Source: Bacillota bacterium (GTDB lineage Bacteria; Bacillota; Clostridia; Clostridiales; Clostridiaceae). From it: a stretch of 6,414 nt of DNA. Under the pieces are notes generated by a model. That model saw only the letters and a list, made by a program, of their open reading frames with translations, was not told where the DNA came from and ran no database searches. The translations under genes and the position numbers were made by a program. The stretch's first letter is position 1. Each line of letters opens with the position of its first letter. The stretch is taken from positions 1-6,414 of the forward strand of contig JAUZPH010000216.1 of the NCBI GenBank assembly GCA_030706065.1, read 5' to 3'. This document shows positions 5,458 through 6,414 of this stretch, in pieces.

Positions 5458-6414
5458 ATGTCAAAAACAATCATACCCTTTGGCCCACAGCATCCGGTGC
5501 TGCCGGAACCGCTGCAGCTGAAGCTTGCATTACAGGAAAATGTAGTTGTTGAAGCCATACCTTCCATAGGTTATGTGCATAGAGGGCTGGAGAAGATTGC
5601 AGAGCTTAAGGATTTCAATCAGTCCGTATATATAGTTGAACGAGTCTGCGGAATCTGCAGTTTCATGCATTCCATGGCCTATGTACGGGGTATTGAGGAT
5701 ATAATGAATGTCAAGATACCGGAAAGGGCAGAATATATAAGAGTAATTTTTGCGGAAATCTCAAGAGTTCAGAGCCATCTGCTGTGGCTGGGCCTGCTGG
5801 CCGATGCCTTCGGTTATGAGAGCTTGTTCCTGGAAGTTTGGAAATACAGGGAACAGATTATGGATATACTTGAGATGACTACCGGAAACAGAGTAATCAT
5901 CTCCGAAAACAAAGTCGGCGGAGTCACCCATGACCTAACAGACGAGCACGTGAAATTCATTCTGGAGACCATCGACAGTGTTGAAAAGAATGTAAGAAAA
6001 GTTGATGATGTTTTCCTAAAGTCCTATACCGTAAAGCAGAGGCTTGTTGGCGTTGGAGTGCTGTCTCATGAGGATGCACTGGCCTACTCGCCGGTTGGCC
6101 CCATGGCAAAGGCTTCGGGAATAAACCTTGATTTAAGAGTTACCGGCTACAGTGCCTACAAGGCTCTGACCTTTGAACCCTTTGTGGAGACTTCTGGCGA
6201 TTCCTATGCAAGATGTGTGGTAAGGCTTAAGGAAGTATACCAGTCCTTCGATTTGGTTAGACAGGCTATTGCAAAGCTTCCTTCCGGAGATATAACAGTT
6301 GCTGTTAAAGGTTTTCCAAAAGGCGAAACTATTTCAAGGCTTGAGCAGCCCCGAGGAGAGGCAATCTATTATATGAAAGGCAATGGAACGAAGAACTTGG
6401 ACAGGTTAAAGATA
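5458..6414 (+). CDS. echE: Ech hydrogenase large subunit E ([NiFe] catalytic, NuoD-like), C-terminus cut by the window edge
   Basis: EchE holds the NiFe active site of the Ech hydrogenase and reduces protons to H2 (or the reverse) with electrons from EchC. The window contains 319 codons of an expected total near 360, open to the last base. The N-terminal metal-binding motif is intact as ERVCGICSFMH, with Cys64 and Cys67. It follows the conserved PSIGYVHRGLEK (35-46, with Glu45) and precedes AEISRVQSHLLWLG (99-112), shared with NuoD. The C-terminal D-P-C-x-x-C ligand motif would lie past the window, so full metal ligation cannot be confirmed here. Large subunits of group 4 hydrogenases often lack the cleavable C-terminal extension, but this too is outside. 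GGAGGGGG (5443-5450) overlaps the echD stop and is 7 bases before the ATG. echF (two-cluster ferredoxin-like) is expected next. Confidence 0.95.
   Translation, partial: MSKTIIPFGPQHPVLPEPLQLKLALQENVVVEAIPSIGYVHRGLEKIAELKDFNQSVYIVERVCGICSFMHSMAYVRGIEDIMNVKIPERAEYIRVIFAEISRVQSHLLWLGLLADAFGYESLFLEVWKYREQIMDILEMTTGNRVIISENKVGGVTHDLTDEHVKFILETIDSVEKNVRKVDDVFLKSYTVKQRLVGVGVLSHEDALAYSPVGPMAKASGINLDLRVTGYSAYKALTFEPFVETSGDSYARCVVRLKEVYQSFDLVRQAIAKLPSGDITVAVKGFPKGETISRLEQPRGEAIYYMKGNGTKNLDRLKI

Overview
The window looks like chromosomal DNA from an anaerobic member of the Clostridia. The reasons are a moderately AT-rich composition, strong GGAGG-type ribosome binding sites, use of TTG as a start, and an energy-converting hydrogenase operon beside cobalamin/tetrapyrrole genes. 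A cellulolytic Ruminiclostridium/Acetivibrio-like host would fit, but that is inference; the sequence does not fix the genus.

Layout. Positions 1-1315 carry two genes on the minus strand: cbiK (530-1315, sirohydrochlorin cobaltochelatase) and, downstream of it, the first 95 codons of hemA (1-285, glutamyl-tRNA reductase, cut by the window edge). They are separated by 244 bp that are almost filled by two imperfect palindromes sharing the same apical stem-loop. Positions 1316-1848 form an AT-rich divergent intergenic region. It holds a good cbiK promoter (minus strand), a good ech promoter (plus strand), a possible Fur-like box and a foldable 74-bp element of unknown function. Positions 1849-6414 are the plus-strand ech operon: echA, echB, echC, echD and most of echE, tightly packed with ATGA overlaps or gaps of a few bases. 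echF is expected just beyond the right edge.

How the parts work. EchA and EchB are the membrane arm (relatives of the complex I subunits NuoL and NuoH). EchC, EchD and EchE are hydrophilic subunits (relatives of NuoB, NuoC and NuoD), with the [NiFe] site in EchE. Together with EchF they oxidise reduced ferredoxin, make H2 and translocate ions, or run in reverse. HemA makes the first committed C5-pathway tetrapyrrole precursor, and CbiK inserts cobalt into sirohydrochlorin on the way to cobalamin. The two blocks are divergent, and nothing seen here shows a functional link between them.

The genes are of well-known families and I see no new multi-gene system. The points most worth a second look are the paired hairpins between cbiK and hemA (with an apparent compensatory base-pair change), a Glu-to-Lys change at the expected third metal ligand of CbiK, and the unassigned structured element at 1422-1495.
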